DNA of 64,000 bases from Ruania halotolerans (GCF_021049285.1 NZ_CP088017.1:620001-684000), one strand, 5' to 3'; positions 47,409-55,509 are shown, counted from the first letter of the stretch. The notes: generated by a model not told the origin, from the sequence alone. Numbers and translations: made by a program.

Positions 47409-48170
47409 TCAGGCAGGATTGCCGACGGCGTAGCCGACCACGTACCGAGCCGCACCGGGTGCGACGATCCTCTCGTGGTCCTCGTCGGCCCCGGAGGCAT
47501 CATCCGTGCCGGTCAGTCCGGCGAGGTGCAGCATCCGGGCATCTACGGCGCCACCCATGGGGTAGCCGACCAATCCGAGTGCTGCGGCTGCCAGCGAGAG
47601 GTTCTGTAGCGCCGCCCCAGCTTCCAACAGGGCGAACCGGCCGCCACGCTCTCCGTACTTGGCGAGCAGGGCCCGGGTGTCCGCGAAGAGGCCGACCACT
47701 GCCGCCGGAGGTGTGATCGCGTCAGCGCCACCGAGATCGTCGATCAGATCCGCCCAGGCCGGGCAGCCACCCACCGGGGTGAGCATGTGGACGACCGGAT
47801 CGTGCTGCAGCACGCGTCCAGGTCCACGGTCGGTAGGCCAGGTCAGGGTGATCCCACGGATGGTGTTCAGTCCGCCTGCTGCCGGATTCGGCCGGCCAGA
47901 GGTTCCTTCGGCCAGCACAGAGAGTAGGCGGCCGAGATCGCGGTCCTCGAGGGGCTCGGCGGAGAAGGCCCGTACGGACCGTCGCTGGTCGATCAGCTCG
48001 GCGAATGAGCCGTCCAGGCGCTCAGCTGACTGCGGCGGGCTCGGTCGTGACCACGGGTCCTGCGCTGGCTCGGCTGGCACGTAGGCGGCGATCCGGTCGA
48101 AGAATGCCTGCCGGTTTGCCGGGGTGATCGCCGATGCTGTCCAGAAATCCTCGAAATGTGGCGTGCTCAT
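47409..48170 (-). CDS. SagB-like FMN-dependent TOMM dehydrogenase (nitroreductase family)
   Basis: A 253-residue nitroreductase-family protein. Seen: FMN-phosphate motif IDQRRSVRAFSAEPL, central GGLNTIRGITL, and KYGERGGRFALLEAGAALQN followed by LSLAAAALGLVGYPMGG, the pattern of SagB-type dehydrogenases. Known: these oxidise azolines to aromatic thiazoles and oxazoles after YcaO action, using FMN. ATG at 48170 gives MSTPHFEDFW; a longer frame to 48356 would overlap the ycaO 3' end. It is the last gene of the TOMM operon, 115 bases after YcaO, in a gap with a 15-bp tandem duplication (CTGCCGCTCGGTGCG, twice, near 48220). Confidence 0.85.
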   Translation of the reverse strand: MSTPHFEDFWTASAITPANRQAFFDRIAAYVPAEPAQDPWSRPSPPQSAERLDGSFAELIDQRRSVRAFSAEPLEDRDLGRLLSVLAEGTSGRPNPAAGGLNTIRGITLTWPTDRGPGRVLQHDPVVHMLTPVGGCPAWADLIDDLGGADAITPPAAVVGLFADTRALLAKYGERGGRFALLEAGAALQNLSLAAAALGLVGYPMGGAVDARMLHLAGLTGTDDASGADEDHERIVAPGAARYVVGYAVGNPA

Positions 48171-48285
48171 GGCGTCACGGTACCTGCGGGGCGTGCCGGT
48201 CGCGGTCCGCTGCCGCTCGGTGCGCTGCCGCTCGGTGCGCGGACGGTAGGTGGTTCGCCAGAGTGGGTGCGTCCGGCGCAGGTGG

Positions 48286-49644
48286 TCAGCCGAGTGGGTG
48301 CGGCATCGGTGCCGGGAAGTCGCCCGGCGTTGCCCACGGGTAGCGCCGCGCCACATCGGCGCAGGTACCGCCCAGGTGCGGCCAGCGGTGATCGGGGTGG
48401 ATCGGTACCAGCTGCGGGCTGAGCACCCGCACCGCGCGGACGCCGCAGCCGGCGAGATCGGGCAGGGTCAACTCGCGATAGAGCAGGTCGATACCGGCAG
48501 CATCGAGCCCGGTGATGAGTTCGGCGAGCTGAGCGGCCACGGGCACAGTTCCTGTACCCGGCGTGGCGCGGGTCTCTGGTCCGCCCCACACCGCAAGCGT
48601 GTGCCACAGATCTGGCCGTCGGGTGTAGAACGTCGCGTGGTCGTCGAAGGTGTTCACGCTGTCGGGGTGCGGGCCCGCAGCGGCAGAGCTGAGCTGCCCG
48701 ATGCTTCGTGACAAGCGGCCATTCGGCTGCGCCCCCTGCGCTCCCTGCGCCGTCGGCATGCCGTTCACTCCGACGAATCCGATCCCCTGTGCCCATTCCA
48801 GTGCCGCCTTGGCGGCGGCCTCTGCGAAGGTGGATCGGCAAGCGAGTCCGATGCTGTGCCGATCTCGGCCGCCGCGTGGTGCCGTACCCAGCACTGCCGC
48901 CACCGGGTGGGGGCTGAATGCCGGGGTCAGGTCGAGCACCGTGAGGTCGAAGGTGCGGTCACTGTGCGGGGCTCGGGACCCGTGCTGGCCCAGGACGGTC
49001 AGTACCTCGGCCGGGATCGGCACCCGGCGAGCTGGCACGGCGTGCAGCCATGTGGTCACCAGCGCATCGCGTTCGATGAGCTCCTGCGTGGCGCGAAGTA
49101 GGGCGAGCAGGCTCGTCGGCGCGGCGGCGAGCCCGTTCGAGGTGGCCAGGTGCCCGAGCTCAGGATCGTTGCCTACCAGGTTCGCCGGCACCCAGACGGG
49201 TTCATTGTCCCGTAGGCGAAACACGCGGGTGACCCGGTCACTCGCGTAACTGGCGTGATGCGGGAAGCCGGGCTGGGCCCGCTGGTCGCGGGTGTGCAGG
49301 GAGAAGTCGTCGTGGCAGAGAACCCGCGCCGCCGGTGGCACGGAATGCAACGGGTGCACCGGCAGTGGGAACGAGGCGGCTGCGTACCGTTCCAGCAGCT
49401 CACCGATCGCCGCCGCACGTGCCTGCGCAGGGGTGGTGGCGGCTCCGCCTGCTGGAGTGCGCTCGTCCGCCGGACCGTACAGGGCCGAGTACTGCACGAT
49501 CGGTGGATCGGCCGGTGTGCTGGGAACCCGGCCCACCGACACCGCCGTTCCGCACCGCCAGCCGACGGCGCGGTCCAGCAGCGACCGAGCGGGTCCTGGC
49601 TCCTGATCGCGCAGGCCAGACGGATCCGGATGGAGCAGCATCAT
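48286..49644 (-). CDS. YcaO cyclodehydratase (TOMM biosynthesis)
   Basis: A 452-residue YcaO protein, the ATP-using enzyme that makes thiazoline or oxazoline rings from Cys, Ser or Thr by phosphorylating the backbone amide. ATP-site motifs visible: AAAIGELLERYAA near residue 75 and SNGLAAAPTSLLALLRATQE followed by LIERDAL. The C-terminus ends FPAPMPHPLG, a Pro-x-Pro-x-Pro-type tail like that required in azoline-forming YcaOs. The start ATG at 49644 overlaps the E1-like stop as ATGA; upstream extensions lie inside that gene. Together with the E1-like partner it forms a discrete (two-protein) cyclodehydratase. Confidence 0.9.
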   Translation of the reverse strand: MMLLHPDPSGLRDQEPGPARSLLDRAVGWRCGTAVSVGRVPSTPADPPIVQYSALYGPADERTPAGGAATTPAQARAAAIGELLERYAAASFPLPVHPLHSVPPAARVLCHDDFSLHTRDQRAQPGFPHHASYASDRVTRVFRLRDNEPVWVPANLVGNDPELGHLATSNGLAAAPTSLLALLRATQELIERDALVTTWLHAVPARRVPIPAEVLTVLGQHGSRAPHSDRTFDLTVLDLTPAFSPHPVAAVLGTAPRGGRDRHSIGLACRSTFAEAAAKAALEWAQGIGFVGVNGMPTAQGAQGAQPNGRLSRSIGQLSSAAAGPHPDSVNTFDDHATFYTRRPDLWHTLAVWGGPETRATPGTGTVPVAAQLAELITGLDAAGIDLLYRELTLPDLAGCGVRAVRVLSPQLVPIHPDHRWPHLGGTCADVARRYPWATPGDFPAPMPHPLG

Positions 49645-50495
49645 CGAGCCCAGGGCAGGCTCAATCGCCCATCGGTGACGATTCCGCCGCACAGGGAGCA
49701 CTGGGCGCTGCGCAGACACGGGCTGCGGCCGGATTCCAAGGAGTCCAGATCGATGGAGACGCACGCGTCCACGAGAGGGAAGCGCCCCTCGACCGCCAGC
49801 CGGAGCTGGTGCGCGAGCAGTCCGGCAGCGGCCTGTGCGCCCGCCCCGGAGGCGGCACCAGGAGTGGAGGGCGGAGCCGGGTCACCCCATCGACTCTGCA
49901 CCCGTCCAGCCAGGCACCCCACGCACGCGCTGTGCCCCGGTGCCACGAACGGGCCCAGGGCGAGAGTGTGCGCCGAGGAGAGATCGCACAGCAGATGCAG
50001 ATCACCGGCACGTACCAGCTCCCCCGTCAGCTGCGCCGTCGCCGCGAGCGTGGCGGTGGTGCGCACCACGATGGTGACGACGTCCACAGAGCTGGGCCGG
50101 CCGCCGTCAGGCTGGTCGACGTGATCGAACAGGCGCCAGCCGTGCATGCGGCAGAGGGCGGCGAACGCAGCCCGGAAATCGGGCGAGTCAGTGCCGGCGA
50201 ACCTCAGGGCGAGCGCCAGCGGCGAGAGCATAACCGGAGTGCCGAACACGCCGATCGCCCGGAGTTGTTCCACTGCGAGCAGAGCAGCAGGGGAGAGATC
50301 TGCCGGGGTGGGCGGTTCCGGTGACCAGCAACCCGCGAGTTCCGCGGCGATGGTGCCGGGGACGTCGTCGACCACCCAGATTTCATCCGGCCCGGCGGTC
50401 GCCACGAGATAGCCGCCCTCGTCACTGACCCGCCACCCAGGTGCACCGACGATCGTGCGGGCCCTCGTCGGTGCTGGGGTGATCGGCGTCTTCAC
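49641..50495 (-). CDS. TOMM E1-like leader-peptide-binding protein (cyclodehydratase partner)
   Basis: A 284-residue protein of the E1-ubiquitin-activating-like class that binds the precursor leader and presents it to YcaO. The N-terminal winged-helix/RRE-like part reads VKTPITPAPTRARTIVG then GWRVSDEGGYLVATAG. The C-terminal part has two Cys pairs, GHSACVGCLAGRVQSRW and CLRSAQCSLCGG, a zinc site expected in these proteins. The AG(D)LHLLCDLSSAHTLALGPFV segment precedes the zinc site. The start is a GTG at 50495 that overlaps the membrane-protein stop as GTGA. The region upstream of it belongs to that gene. Assignment rests on motif and on YcaO and SagB next door. Confidence 0.8.
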   Translation of the reverse strand: MKTPITPAPTRARTIVGAPGWRVSDEGGYLVATAGPDEIWVVDDVPGTIAAELAGCWSPEPPTPADLSPAALLAVEQLRAIGVFGTPVMLSPLALALRFAGTDSPDFRAAFAALCRMHGWRLFDHVDQPDGGRPSSVDVVTIVVRTTATLAATAQLTGELVRAGDLHLLCDLSSAHTLALGPFVAPGHSACVGCLAGRVQSRWGDPAPPSTPGAASGAGAQAAAGLLAHQLRLAVEGRFPLVDACVSIDLDSLESGRSPCLRSAQCSLCGGIVTDGRLSLPWAR

Positions 50496-51100
50496 AGGCC
50501 CGTGCGGCGGCGTTTGCGTCGTGCGGCGCCCACACCGAGGAGGCCAGCGATCGTGAGGAGCGGGATGGCGACGATGCCGGCGATCGCGATGGCGAGGTAG
50601 ATCCCCTCGAAGGCGAGCAGCCACAGCGTGATCTCACCGACGAATACGGCTGCGGCCAGCGCCAGGACGAGGAGCGGGACGGCGATCGATGGTGACGGGG
50701 CTAGTCCCGCACGGCGGTAGCCGAAGACCGCCAGGCCGAGGGTGAGGAGCAATCCGGCGAGCGCTGTGACGATGAAGAACTCGCCGGTGACCGCACCGGA
50801 GAGGGCCACCAACAGCCCGATCGGGAGCGCGAGCGCCGCGAGGACGATTCCGCCGGTGCGGCCGGGCCTGGGCTCTGCTGGCATACCGGGTGTGTGCGCC
50901 GGTGGAGCGCCGGTGCCGGGCGGCTCCGGCGCGGTGGGCGGGCGCGGCGTCATCTGCGCGAGGAGTAGAGGCAGCGCCACCGAGGCTGCCACCACCGTGC
51001 CCGCACAGCAGCAGCAACAACAGCAACCACAGCACGAGGGCGTCGTCGGGCCGCCAGATGTCGCCGGGGAGAACTGGTTCGGCGCACGCAGCAGGGCCAT
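50492..51100 (-). CDS. Candidate TOMM precursor fused to a polytopic membrane domain
   Basis: A 202-residue protein. Residues 1-22 (MALLRAPNQFSPATSGGPTT plus PS) are a polar leader with Phe at 10. Residues 23-32 are CCGCCCCCCC, nine cysteines with one glycine. A hydrophobic segment follows at once (33-50), then a Pro-rich linker (51-83), and three to four membrane segments (about 84-105, 108-127, 138-160, 165-192), ending in a basic tail (RRKRRRTG). The Cys codons mix TGC (five) and TGT (four), so this is not a simple slippage tract. Its stop overlaps the start of the E1-like gene (GTGA). The layout resembles streptolysin S-type precursors (leader then poly-Cys core) but with a membrane protein attached. 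No protease or exporter gene is present. Alternative: a membrane immunity protein with a metal-binding Cys run. Confidence 0.8.
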   Translation of the reverse strand: MALLRAPNQFSPATSGGPTTPSCCGCCCCCCCAGTVVAASVALPLLLAQMTPRPPTAPEPPGTGAPPAHTPGMPAEPRPGRTGGIVLAALALPIGLLVALSGAVTGEFFIVTALAGLLLTLGLAVFGYRRAGLAPSPSIAVPLLVLALAAAVFVGEITLWLLAFEGIYLAIAIAGIVAIPLLTIAGLLGVGAARRKRRRTGL

Positions 51101-51224
51101 CCGGTGAGCATAGGACAGTCCTGCCCGAACGCCCGGCAGGGCCAGGCCGCTTCATCTGACCACCTGGCGGGACGGCAGCCGGCAACATGACAGCGCCGCC
51201 AACGGGACCCTACGATGAACGCTG

Positions 51225-51300
51225 ACCATCCAGAGCAGCTGAGAGATCTGGCTCGATGACGCTGCAGCAACCCATCCGGTGCTACCGCCAGAAACGATGG
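51225..51300 (+). promoter_or_regulatory. SAM-I (S-box) riboswitch
   Basis: The leader carries the S-box core in order: GAGCAGCTGAGAGATCTGGC, TCGATGACGCTGCAGCAACC, CATCCGGTGCTACCGCCAG, closed by CCATC (51226-51230) with GATGG (51296-51300). Known: it binds S-adenosylmethionine and represses downstream genes. It lies eight bases before the rhodanese start, and its 3' strand overlaps the GGAGG ribosome binding site, so ligand binding should block translation. Confidence 0.88.
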
Positions 51301-51307
51301 AGGATTG

Positions 51308-51727
51308 ATGACTTACGCCGGAGACCTCGCCCCGACCGACGCCTGGCAGTACTTGATCGACCACCCCGACGCTGCACTCGTGGATGTGCGTACCCGTGCC
51401 GAGTGGTCGTTCGTCGGTGTCCCGAACACGCAGCCGATCGACCGGCCCACTGCCCTGGTGGAATGGAACACCTTTCCCGACGGCGCGCGTAACCCCCGGT
51501 TTATCGACCAGCTCACCGAGGCCGGGTACGAGCCGGGCGACGGTAAGCCGCTGGTGTTCATCTGCCGTAGCGGGCAGCGCTCCATCGCCGCCGCCGAGGC
51601 TGCCACCGCTGCCGGGTTCGGCCCCGCGTACAACGTGGCCGACGGGTTCGAAGGCCCCACCGATACGGAGGGGCACCGAGGGTTCAAGGGTTGGCGCGCT
51701 GACGGGCTGCCCTGGGTGCAGAGCTGA
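51308..51727 (+). CDS. Rhodanese-domain sulfurtransferase
   Basis: A 139-residue single-domain rhodanese. The active-site loop is FICRSGQRS with the persulfide-forming Cys; VDVRTRAEWSFVG is the CH2A motif and GFEGP the C-terminal motif. It moves sulfane sulfur in the cytosol. ATG at 51308 directly follows the SAM-I riboswitch and a GGAGGA ribosome binding site. It lies 100 bases before the sulfhydrylase gene and is likely co-transcribed, so it probably supplies sulfide or persulfide for methionine synthesis. Confidence 0.9.
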   Translation: MTYAGDLAPTDAWQYLIDHPDAALVDVRTRAEWSFVGVPNTQPIDRPTALVEWNTFPDGARNPRFIDQLTEAGYEPGDGKPLVFICRSGQRSIAAAEAATAAGFGPAYNVADGFEGPTDTEGHRGFKGWRADGLPWVQS

Positions 51728-51827
51728 GCGGGGGCGCGCCGATGAGCGTGCGGAGCCCCCGCGTAGCAGGTACGAGGCACGAGGGCCCGCGGAGCGAGGC
51801 ATCGCAATGCCCAGAGAAGGAGTGGCA

Positions 51828-53051
51828 GTGAGCGAACCCCGCCCGAGGTCTTCCCTGCCGGACGGGCTCGGCCCGGCCACCCTCGCCGTCCGCGGAGGTC
51901 AGCAGCGCACCGAGTTCCGGGAGACCTCCGAACCGGTCTTCCTCACCCAGGGCTACACCTACGACCAGGCAGCTGACGCGGAGGCCGCGTTCCTCGGCGA
52001 AGCCGACCGGTTCATCTACTCCCGGTACGGCAATCCGACGGTCTCCGCCTTCGAGGAACGTCTGCGCCTGATCGAGGGCGCGCAGGCATGCTTTTCGACG
52101 GCGACCGGCATGTCCGCCGTGTTCACCTCGCTCGCGGCCTTGGTGCAGTCCGGCAGCCGCATCGTGGCCGGGAACGCGCTTTTCGGATCGACCTTCGTGG
52201 TGCTCAACGACATCCTCGGCAAGTGGGGCGTGCGGGTCGACTACGTCAACGCGCACCGGATCGAGGAGTGGGAGGCGGCGTTGGCCACCCCGGCTGATGT
52301 GGTGCTCTTCGAGACCCCGTCCAACCCGATGCAAGACATCGTGGACGTGGCGGCAGTGACCGAACTCGCACATCGGGCCGGCGCGACGGTGATCCTCGAC
52401 AACGTGTTCGCCACCCCGATCCTGCAGAAGCCACTCGAGTTCGGTGTGGACGTGGTGGTGTACTCAGCAACGAAGCACATCGATGGTCAGGGCCGGGTGC
52501 TCGGCGGTGCGATCCTCGGTACCCGGGATTACATCGAGGGCCCGGTGAAGCAGATGATCCGCAACACCGGCCCGAGCCTGAGCCCGTTCAACGCCTGGGT
52601 GCTGCTGAAGGGACTGGAGACCTTGGCGGTGCGGGTGCGGGCGCAGACCGCCGCGGCGCTGGACATAGCGCAATGGCTGGAGAGCCAGCCAGGAGTGCGC
52701 GGGGTGCGCTACCCCTTCCTGGACTCGCACCCGCAGTCCGGGCTTGCGAAGGAGCAGATGGCCGGTGGCGGCACCGTGGTGACGCTGGATCTGGACGTTG
52801 ACGGCTCCCCGGAGGAGATCAAGGCGCGCACGTTCGCGTTCCTGGATGCGCTGCAGTTGGTCGACATCTCCAACAACCTCGGCGATGCGAAGTCGCTGAT
52901 CACCCACCCGGCCACCACCACCCACTCGAAGATCGCGCGGGAGGAGCGCTACGCCGTCGGGATCAGCGACTCCACCGTGCGCCTCTCGGTGGGCCTGGAA
53001 GATGTGGCCGACCTGCAGGGCGACCTCACCCAGGCGCTGCGTGCGCTCTGA
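51828..53051 (+). CDS. metZ: O-succinylhomoserine sulfhydrylase (Cys/Met metabolism PLP enzyme)
   Basis: A 407-residue PLP enzyme of the Cys/Met metabolism family, most like MetZ, which joins sulfide with O-succinylhomoserine to give homocysteine. Seen: GLGPATLAVRGGQQRTEFRE, the SRYGNPTVSAFEERL loop, ETPSNPMQDIVDV, the PLP lysine in VYSATKHIDGQGRVLGG, and THPATTTHSKI. GTG at 51828 is chosen for its GAGAAGGAG ribosome binding site; an ATG at 51807 without such a site would add seven residues. Control through the SAM-I riboswitch ahead of the rhodanese gene supports the methionine role. Confidence 0.9.
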   Translation: MSEPRPRSSLPDGLGPATLAVRGGQQRTEFRETSEPVFLTQGYTYDQAADAEAAFLGEADRFIYSRYGNPTVSAFEERLRLIEGAQACFSTATGMSAVFTSLAALVQSGSRIVAGNALFGSTFVVLNDILGKWGVRVDYVNAHRIEEWEAALATPADVVLFETPSNPMQDIVDVAAVTELAHRAGATVILDNVFATPILQKPLEFGVDVVVYSATKHIDGQGRVLGGAILGTRDYIEGPVKQMIRNTGPSLSPFNAWVLLKGLETLAVRVRAQTAAALDIAQWLESQPGVRGVRYPFLDSHPQSGLAKEQMAGGGTVVTLDLDVDGSPEEIKARTFAFLDALQLVDISNNLGDAKSLITHPATTTHSKIAREERYAVGISDSTVRLSVGLEDVADLQGDLTQALRAL

Positions 53052-53166
53052 GTTCCCGTTTGACCGCGCTCTCGGCGCACTCAATCGACCGCACTCTGCC
53101 TGCCATCGACCCCGGCGCGCCACCAGTCGCCCCCTCCCGGGGCCGAACTTTTGACCCCTGAAGCCC

Positions 53167-53190
53167 CATGGGCCGAATATTCGGCCCATG
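53167..53190. repeat. Perfect 24-bp palindrome between convergent genes
   Basis: The half-site CATGGGCCGAAT is followed without spacer by its exact complement, giving a 24-base self-complementary sequence; outside it GCCC and GGGC also pair after a short gap. A related GGGGCCGAAC...GACCCC element lies just before. It lies between metZ and upp, which converge, so it may end transcription on both strands. A hairpin without a loop is unusual, and a protein site or cruciform is also possible. Confidence 0.7.
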
Positions 53191-53226
53191 AGTGGGGCGT
53201 CGTACCGGCCGGACGGCTGGTCGCGG

Positions 53227-53865
53227 TCAGTCGATCACGCCGTAGAGGCGGTCCCCGGCGTCACCGAGGCCGGGGATGATGTACCCCTTTTCGTTCAGGT
53301 GATCGTCGACGGCGGCCGTCACGATGGTCACGTCGGCGCGGTCGCCGATGGCGTCCTGGACGGCGCGTAGACCTTCCGGGGCGGCGAGCAGGCACACGCA
53401 GACCACATCCCGCGCGCCGCGCTCGAACAAGTACTCGATGCTGGCCACCAGGGTGCCGCCGGTGGCGAGCATGGGGTCGATCACGAAGCACTGCCGGCCC
53501 GTCAGATCGTCCGGGAGCCGGTTGGCGTAGGTGATCGCCTCGAACGTCTCCTCGTTGCGCTGCAGCCCGAGAAATCCCACCTCGGCAGTCGGCAGCAACC
53601 GGGTCATCCCCTCCAGCATGCCGAGGCCGGCGCGCAGGATCGGCACCACGAGTGGGCGCGGCTCGGCCAGTGTGGTGCCGGTGGTGCGCGCGACTGGGGT
53701 ATCGATCTCCTCGGCGACGGTGCGGATCTCCCGCGTGGCCTCGTACGCAAGCAGCGTGACGAGTTCCTCGGTGAGCTGGCGGAAGATCGGCGACGGGGTG
53801 CGGACGTCCCGCAACACGGTGAGCTTGTGGGCGATGAGCGGGTGATCCGCGACGTGCAAACGCAT
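53227..53865 (-). CDS. upp: Uracil phosphoribosyltransferase
   Basis: A 212-residue enzyme converting uracil and PRPP to UMP. Full-length and typical: N-terminal [30 protein letters not shown] loop [14 protein letters not shown], and the C-terminal uracil site [16 protein letters not shown]. It is monocistronic and divergent from tadA, with 110 bases between. It allows salvage of uracil, which would be useful if the catabolic island released pyrimidines, though no link is shown. Confidence 0.96.
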   Translation of the reverse strand: MRLHVADHPLIAHKLTVLRDVRTPSPIFRQLTEELVTLLAYEATREIRTVAEEIDTPVARTTGTTLAEPRPLVVPILRAGLGMLEGMTRLLPTAEVGFLGLQRNEETFEAITYANRLPDDLTGRQCFVIDPMLATGGTLVASIEYLFERGARDVVCVCLLAAPEGLRAVQDAIGDRADVTIVTAAVDDHLNEKGYIIPGLGDAGDRLYGVID

Positions 53866-53975
53866 GGTGCCAATCTAACGGCCATCGCGGACACAGGTTC
53901 CACAGTCGGACACAGGCTGCAACGTGGGTCGGTGCGTGGAAGGTGTGTCCGGGCTCGACGAGTCACACTGGGTCC

Positions 53976-54449
53976 ATGACGCACAGCAGCCCCGAGCAGA
54001 CCCGCATCATGGAGGCGATGGGCATCGCGCTCGACGAAGCCCGTGCGGCAGGCGACGCGGGCGATGTGCCGGTGGGCGCCGTCGTGCTCTCCGGTGAAGG
54101 ACACGTGATCGGCGTGGGTCGGAACAGGCGCGAAGCCGACGGCGACCCCACGGCTCATGCGGAGATCCTCGCCCTGCGCGCGGCGGGCCAGCACCTGGGC
54201 GGCTGGCGGCTGAGTGGCTGCACACTCGTGGTGACCCTTGAGCCATGCACCATGTGCGCCGGCGCGATCGTGCTCGCCCGGGTTCCACGCCTCGTGCTCG
54301 GTGCGTGGGACGAGAAGGCGGGGGCATGCGGCTCCACACGCGACGTCGTGCGGGACTCACGGCTGAACCATCAGGTGCAGGTGAGCGGGGGAGTGCGGGA
54401 GGTGGAGGCGTCGCGCCAGCTGCGGGACTTCTTCACCACCCGCCGCTGA
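53976..54449 (+). CDS. tadA: tRNA-specific adenosine deaminase
   Basis: A 157-residue zinc deaminase that converts adenosine to inosine at the wobble position of tRNA-Arg(ACG). Zinc ligands and catalytic Glu are seen in THAEILAL and EPCTMCAGAIVLAR; the substrate-binding DEKAGACGSTRDVV follows. The C-terminus ends LRDFFTTRR. I chose the ATG at 53976, which gives the standard length; an upstream frame adds an unlikely 11 residues. In several actinobacteria tadA lies next to upp, as here. Confidence 0.94.
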   Translation: MTHSSPEQTRIMEAMGIALDEARAAGDAGDVPVGAVVLSGEGHVIGVGRNRREADGDPTAHAEILALRAAGQHLGGWRLSGCTLVVTLEPCTMCAGAIVLARVPRLVLGAWDEKAGACGSTRDVVRDSRLNHQVQVSGGVREVEASRQLRDFFTTRR

Positions 54450-54531
54450 GGCGCGATGCGGCAAACCCGCCGCCTCGCCCGAGTTCCTGCCCCGAGAGCC
54501 ACAAGGCTGCCCCGGCTGGCGGGTAGGAGGG

Positions 54532-55350
54532 TCAGAGGGCGGCGTCCAGGGCGGTGAGGGCCTCGGAGGTGCCGGCGTGGATCCGCAGAGTGGCGAGATG
54601 GTCACCCCGGGTCGTGCCCCGGTTGATGATCGCCACCGGCATGTTCTGCTTGTGGGCGGCGCGCACGAACCGCAACCCGGAGAGGACGGTCAGCGAGGAT
54701 CCGGCCACCAGGAGCGCATCACCGGACTCAACCAGCGCGAACGCCTCGGCGACCCGGGCTTTGGGGACGTTCTCGCCGAAATAGACGATGTGCGGTTTGA
54801 GCATGCCGCCACAGACCTCGCAGTCCGGCACGACGAATCCGTCGGTGGTCTCGATGACGGCGTCCGCGTCCGGGGCGATCTCCACATCGCCCACCTCACG
54901 GGTGAAGTCGGGGTTGAGTGATTCGAGGCGCTCGTGCATCGCGGAGCGGGAGATGATCGTCGCGCAGTTCAGGCAGATCACCTCGTTGTAGTGCCCGTGC
55001 AAATCGATCACCCGTTGTGAGCCGGCCGCCTGGTGGAGCAGGTCGACGTTCTGGGTGATCACGCCCGTGACCAAACCACGTTGCTCGAGGCGGGCGAGTG
55101 CTCGGTGGCCGTCGTTCGGGTCAGTACGGCGCAGATGCCGCCAGCCCACGTGGTTGCGGGCCCAGTAGTGGCGCCGGAAGCGATCGTCGGAGACGAACTG
55201 CTGGTAGGTCATCGGGGTGCGCGGTGGAGAGTCGGGGCCGCGGTAGTCCGGGATGCCAGAATCGGTGGAGATGCCGGCACCGGTGAGAACCGTGAAGCGG
55301 CGTCCGGTCAGGAGCGTGATGAGCTGGTCGACGGCAGGCGCGGAAGTCAC
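54532..55350 (-). CDS. Sir2-family NAD-dependent deacylase
   Basis: A 272-residue sirtuin. NAD-binding motifs GAGISTDSGIPDYRG and TQNVDLLHQAAGS, the catalytic His in DLHGHYNEV, the zinc Cys pairs in CLNCATII and CEVCGGMLKP, and VAGSSLTV near the C-terminus are all present. It removes acyl groups from lysines in the cytosol. The start is taken as GTG at 55350; extending further would run through the tRNA-Ser gene on the other strand. The protein is a normal length for bacterial sirtuins. Confidence 0.92.
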   Translation of the reverse strand: MTSAPAVDQLITLLTGRRFTVLTGAGISTDSGIPDYRGPDSPPRTPMTYQQFVSDDRFRRHYWARNHVGWRHLRRTDPNDGHRALARLEQRGLVTGVITQNVDLLHQAAGSQRVIDLHGHYNEVICLNCATIISRSAMHERLESLNPDFTREVGDVEIAPDADAVIETTDGFVVPDCEVCGGMLKPHIVYFGENVPKARVAEAFALVESGDALLVAGSSLTVLSGLRFVRAAHKQNMPVAIINRGTTRGDHLATLRIHAGTSEALTALDAAL

Positions 55351-55378
55351 GGATCGAGGGTACGTTGGCGACGTGAGT

Positions 55379-55408
55379 TTGGGCGTTCGGCGCCTCCCCG
55401 GGTATTCT
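55379..55408 (+). promoter_or_regulatory. Promoter of tRNA-Ser
   Basis: TTGGGC (55379-55384) and TATTCT (55403-55408) are 18 bases apart, and TATTCT ends ten bases before the tRNA. The pair fits a housekeeping sigma promoter. Confidence 0.5.
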
Positions 55409-55418
55409 GGCTCGCCGA

Positions 55419-55509
55419 GGTAGCGTGTCCGAGCGGCCGAAGGTGCAGCACTCGAAATGCTGTGTGGGTTAATCGCCCACCGTGGGTTCAAATCCCACCG
55501 CTACCGCCA
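55419..55509 (+). tRNA. tRNA-Ser (CGA anticodon)
   Basis: A 91-base gene with acceptor stem GGTAGCG/CGCTACC, anticodon loop CTCGAAA in the stem GCAGCA/TGCTGT giving anticodon CGA, a long serine-type variable arm (GTGGGTTAATCGCCCAC), and T-arm GTGGGTTCAAATCCCAC. The discriminator is G and CCA is encoded (55507-55509). A strong terminator follows directly. Copies of its 3' end occur just downstream. Confidence 0.97.

Noticed and set aside
51005-51034. Poly-Cys tract as a CAG/CTG slippage artefact
   Set aside because: TGC and TGT are mixed irregularly, a GGT interrupts the run, the frame is fixed by start and stop overlaps, and TOMM enzymes follow directly.
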